Shown one piece after another: positions 7,208 to 8,207 of a stretch of 8,207 bases of DNA. This stretch comes from UQRS01 sp964481575. Lineage in GTDB: Bacteria > Bacillota > Clostridia > Oscillospirales > Acutalibacteraceae. Each line of letters begins with the position of its first letter. Position 1 is the stretch's first letter. The stretch covers positions 1 through 8,207 of the forward strand of contig CAYZTR010000063.1 of the NCBI GenBank assembly GCA_964481575.1, in the 5' to 3' direction. Made by a program: the position numbers and the translations under genes. The notes below the pieces were generated by a model that had not been told where the DNA came from, made no database searches, and saw only the letters and a list, made by a program, of their open reading frames with translations.

Positions 7208-7213
7208 GAGGAA

Positions 7214-7451
7214 AAGTGTTGATGCGGGCAGTAGGAGATCCCTGTTGCCCTCCTTTCAGAGAGCGGCCGCCATGGGCTGGGAGCGGACGCAGGAGGCTGG
7301 AGTCTGCCGAATACCACCCGTGGAGCTGCTGGCAGGAAATGGCCGGCCGTCCAGCCGCGTTAAGGTAAAACGAGTGGCGCTTTCCGGCGCAACTTGGGTG
7401 GAACCATGGAGTTTTTACTTCACCCCGAGGACTTTCCCCGGGGTGTTTTTT
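7214..7451 (+). promoter_or_regulatory. T-box riboswitch responding to uncharged tRNA-Thr
   Basis: The leader shows the standard T-box order. Stem I runs about 7229-7330, with closing GCAG/CTGC, an AGTAGG element on the 5' arm and the AGAGAGCGGC and GGGAGCGG elements of the distal part (about 7257-7285). The specifier is ACC at 7313-7315, followed by a purine, and matches threonine. The conserved linker GTTAAGG and AACGAGTGG follows at about 7359-7377. The T-box TGGAACC is at 7399-7405 inside an antiterminator. In it, CTTGGG (7393-7398) pairs with CCCGAG (7424-7429) and TGGAGT (7407-7412) with ACTTCA (7417-7422), leaving the tRNA-binding bulge free. Uncharged tRNA-Thr should favour this fold over the terminator and so induce thrS. 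An adjacent ACC at 7316-7318 would also read threonine. TGGA predicts a U discriminator base in the tRNA. Confidence 0.95.
7421..7451 (+). terminator. Regulated intrinsic terminator of the thrS T-box
   Basis: CACCCCG (7421-7427) pairs perfectly with CGGGGTG (7439-7445), with two further G-C pairs possible above an A·C mismatch, and six T residues follow at 7446-7451. Its 5' arm overlaps the 3' arms of the antiterminator, so the two structures exclude each other. It may also stop read-through from mgtE. Confidence 0.93.
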
Positions 7452-7508
7452 ATCGCCTTGTTTCGGTGATCCGAAATGCCCCGTAATTTTGAAAGGAGCG
7501 AATGAATC

Positions 7509-8207
7509 ATGTCTTTTGCAATTACTTTGAAAGGCGGCACAGTGAAGGAATACGATAGCGCTGTGACCCCGGCCCAGGTAGCCGCAGAGCTGGGAGCCGG
7601 ATTGGCCAAGTCTGCTTGCGCGGCCAAGGTGAATGGGGTGGTCTGTGACCTGCGTACCCCCATTACCGCCGATGCCGCCCTGGAGATCCTGACTTTTGCC
7701 GATCCTGACGGCGCCCACGCATTCAATCACACGGCGGCTCATATGTTGGCTCAGGCGGTGAAGAGGCTGTACCCGGCTGCTAAATGTGCCATTGGTCCGG
7801 CCATTGAGGGCGGTTTTTACTATGATTTCGATGTGGAGAAACCCTTTACCCGGGAGGATTTGGATAAGCTGGAGGCCGAAATCAAGAAGATCTGCAAGGA
7901 GGATCTGACTCTGGAGCGGCAGGAGGTTTCCCCGGAGGAGGCCACTGCGAAAATGTCCGCCCAGGGGGAGGATTATAAGCTGGAGCTTATTGCGGAGCAT
8001 GCCGGCAGGGGGGATGCCATTACCCTGTATACCCAAGGGGAGTATACCGACCTGTGTGCCGGCCCCCATATTATGAAGACCGGTGTGGTCAAGGCTGTCA
8101 AACTGACCCAGTGCACCGGCGCTTACTGGCGAGGTGACGCCAACAACCGGCAGCTTTGCCGGGTTTACGGCACCGCGTTCCCCAAGGCTTCTCTGCTGGA
8201 GGCCCAT
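7509..8207 (+). CDS. thrS: Threonyl-tRNA synthetase (N-terminal 233 residues; runs off the right edge)
   Basis: ThrRS charges tRNA-Thr with threonine and hydrolyses mischarged Ser-tRNA-Thr. The visible part, beginning MSFAITLKGGTVKEYDS, holds the TGS domain (about 1-62) and then the editing domain. The editing zinc/active-site residues are all present: HxxxH in FNHTAAHML (His74, His78) and CxxxH in DLCAGPHI (Cys183, His187). IGPAIEGGFYYDF near 95-107 and TGAYWRGD near 203-210 are also standard. The aminoacylation and anticodon-binding domains lie beyond the edge; the full family length is about 640. The start at 7509 has AAAGGAG (7492-7498) 10 bases upstream; an out-of-frame ATG at 7502 is too close to it. 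The T-box leader directly upstream, with a threonine specifier, independently supports the identity. The frame is open to the last base. Confidence 0.97.
   Translation, partial: MSFAITLKGGTVKEYDSAVTPAQVAAELGAGLAKSACAAKVNGVVCDLRTPITADAALEILTFADPDGAHAFNHTAAHMLAQAVKRLYPAAKCAIGPAIEGGFYYDFDVEKPFTREDLDKLEAEIKKICKEDLTLERQEVSPEEATAKMSAQGEDYKLELIAEHAGRGDAITLYTQGEYTDLCAGPHIMKTGVVKAVKLTQCTGAYWRGDANNRQLCRVYGTAFPKASLLEAH

Noticed and set aside
7131..8207. Long minus-strand open frame of about 358 codons across the T-box and thrS
   Set aside because: It lies antisense to the recognisable ThrRS frame and through the T-box RNA, and its translation resembles no family. It is a shadow of GC-rich coding sequence.

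Overview
The window looks like chromosomal housekeeping DNA from a fairly GC-rich, low-temperature-codon-neutral Gram-positive anaerobe of the Bacillota, most likely class Clostridia (Oscillospiraceae-like). This is inferred from four things: a T-box riboswitch in front of a threonyl-tRNA synthetase, strong AAAGGAG/GGAGG ribosome binding sites with clean sigma-A type promoters, a DNA polymerase I whose proofreading domain has lost its active site, and a GTP-type PEP carboxykinase. Genus-level placement cannot be read from the sequence.

Left part (1-5609, minus strand). Reading in the direction of transcription, polA (DNA polymerase I) comes first, then a low-molecular-weight phosphatase of the protein-arginine-phosphatase type, rimI (ribosomal protein S18 acetyltransferase) and tsaD (tRNA t6A37 synthesis). 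The last three are joined by ATGA stop/start overlaps, and polA is 64 bases upstream with no visible terminator, so the four probably form one operon. Beyond tsaD is a 260-base gap with a good promoter and a structured leader of about 130 bases for pckG, whose first 262 codons are in the window.

Middle (5610-5797). A compact divergent control region has an extended -10 promoter firing left into polA and a TTGACA-17-TACTAT promoter firing right into mgtE.

Right part (5798-8207, plus strand). mgtE encodes a complete Mg2+ channel/transporter. About 20 bases after its stop codon lies the promoter of a threonine T-box leader (specifier ACC, T-box sequence, antiterminator and competing terminator all visible), which controls thrS. 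The thrS reading frame is open to the window edge (233 codons present).

Functionally the window covers translation quality (t6A modification of ANN-decoding tRNAs, S18 acetylation, Thr-tRNA charging), DNA repair and replication, Mg2+ uptake, and the PEP/oxaloacetate node. I found no mobile element, CRISPR array, rRNA or tRNA gene. I found no convincing novel system. The points most worth a second look are a 21-codon upstream ORF ending in the pckG start codon, the phosphatase placed in the polA-tsaD operon, and the lack of a terminator between mgtE and the T-box leader.
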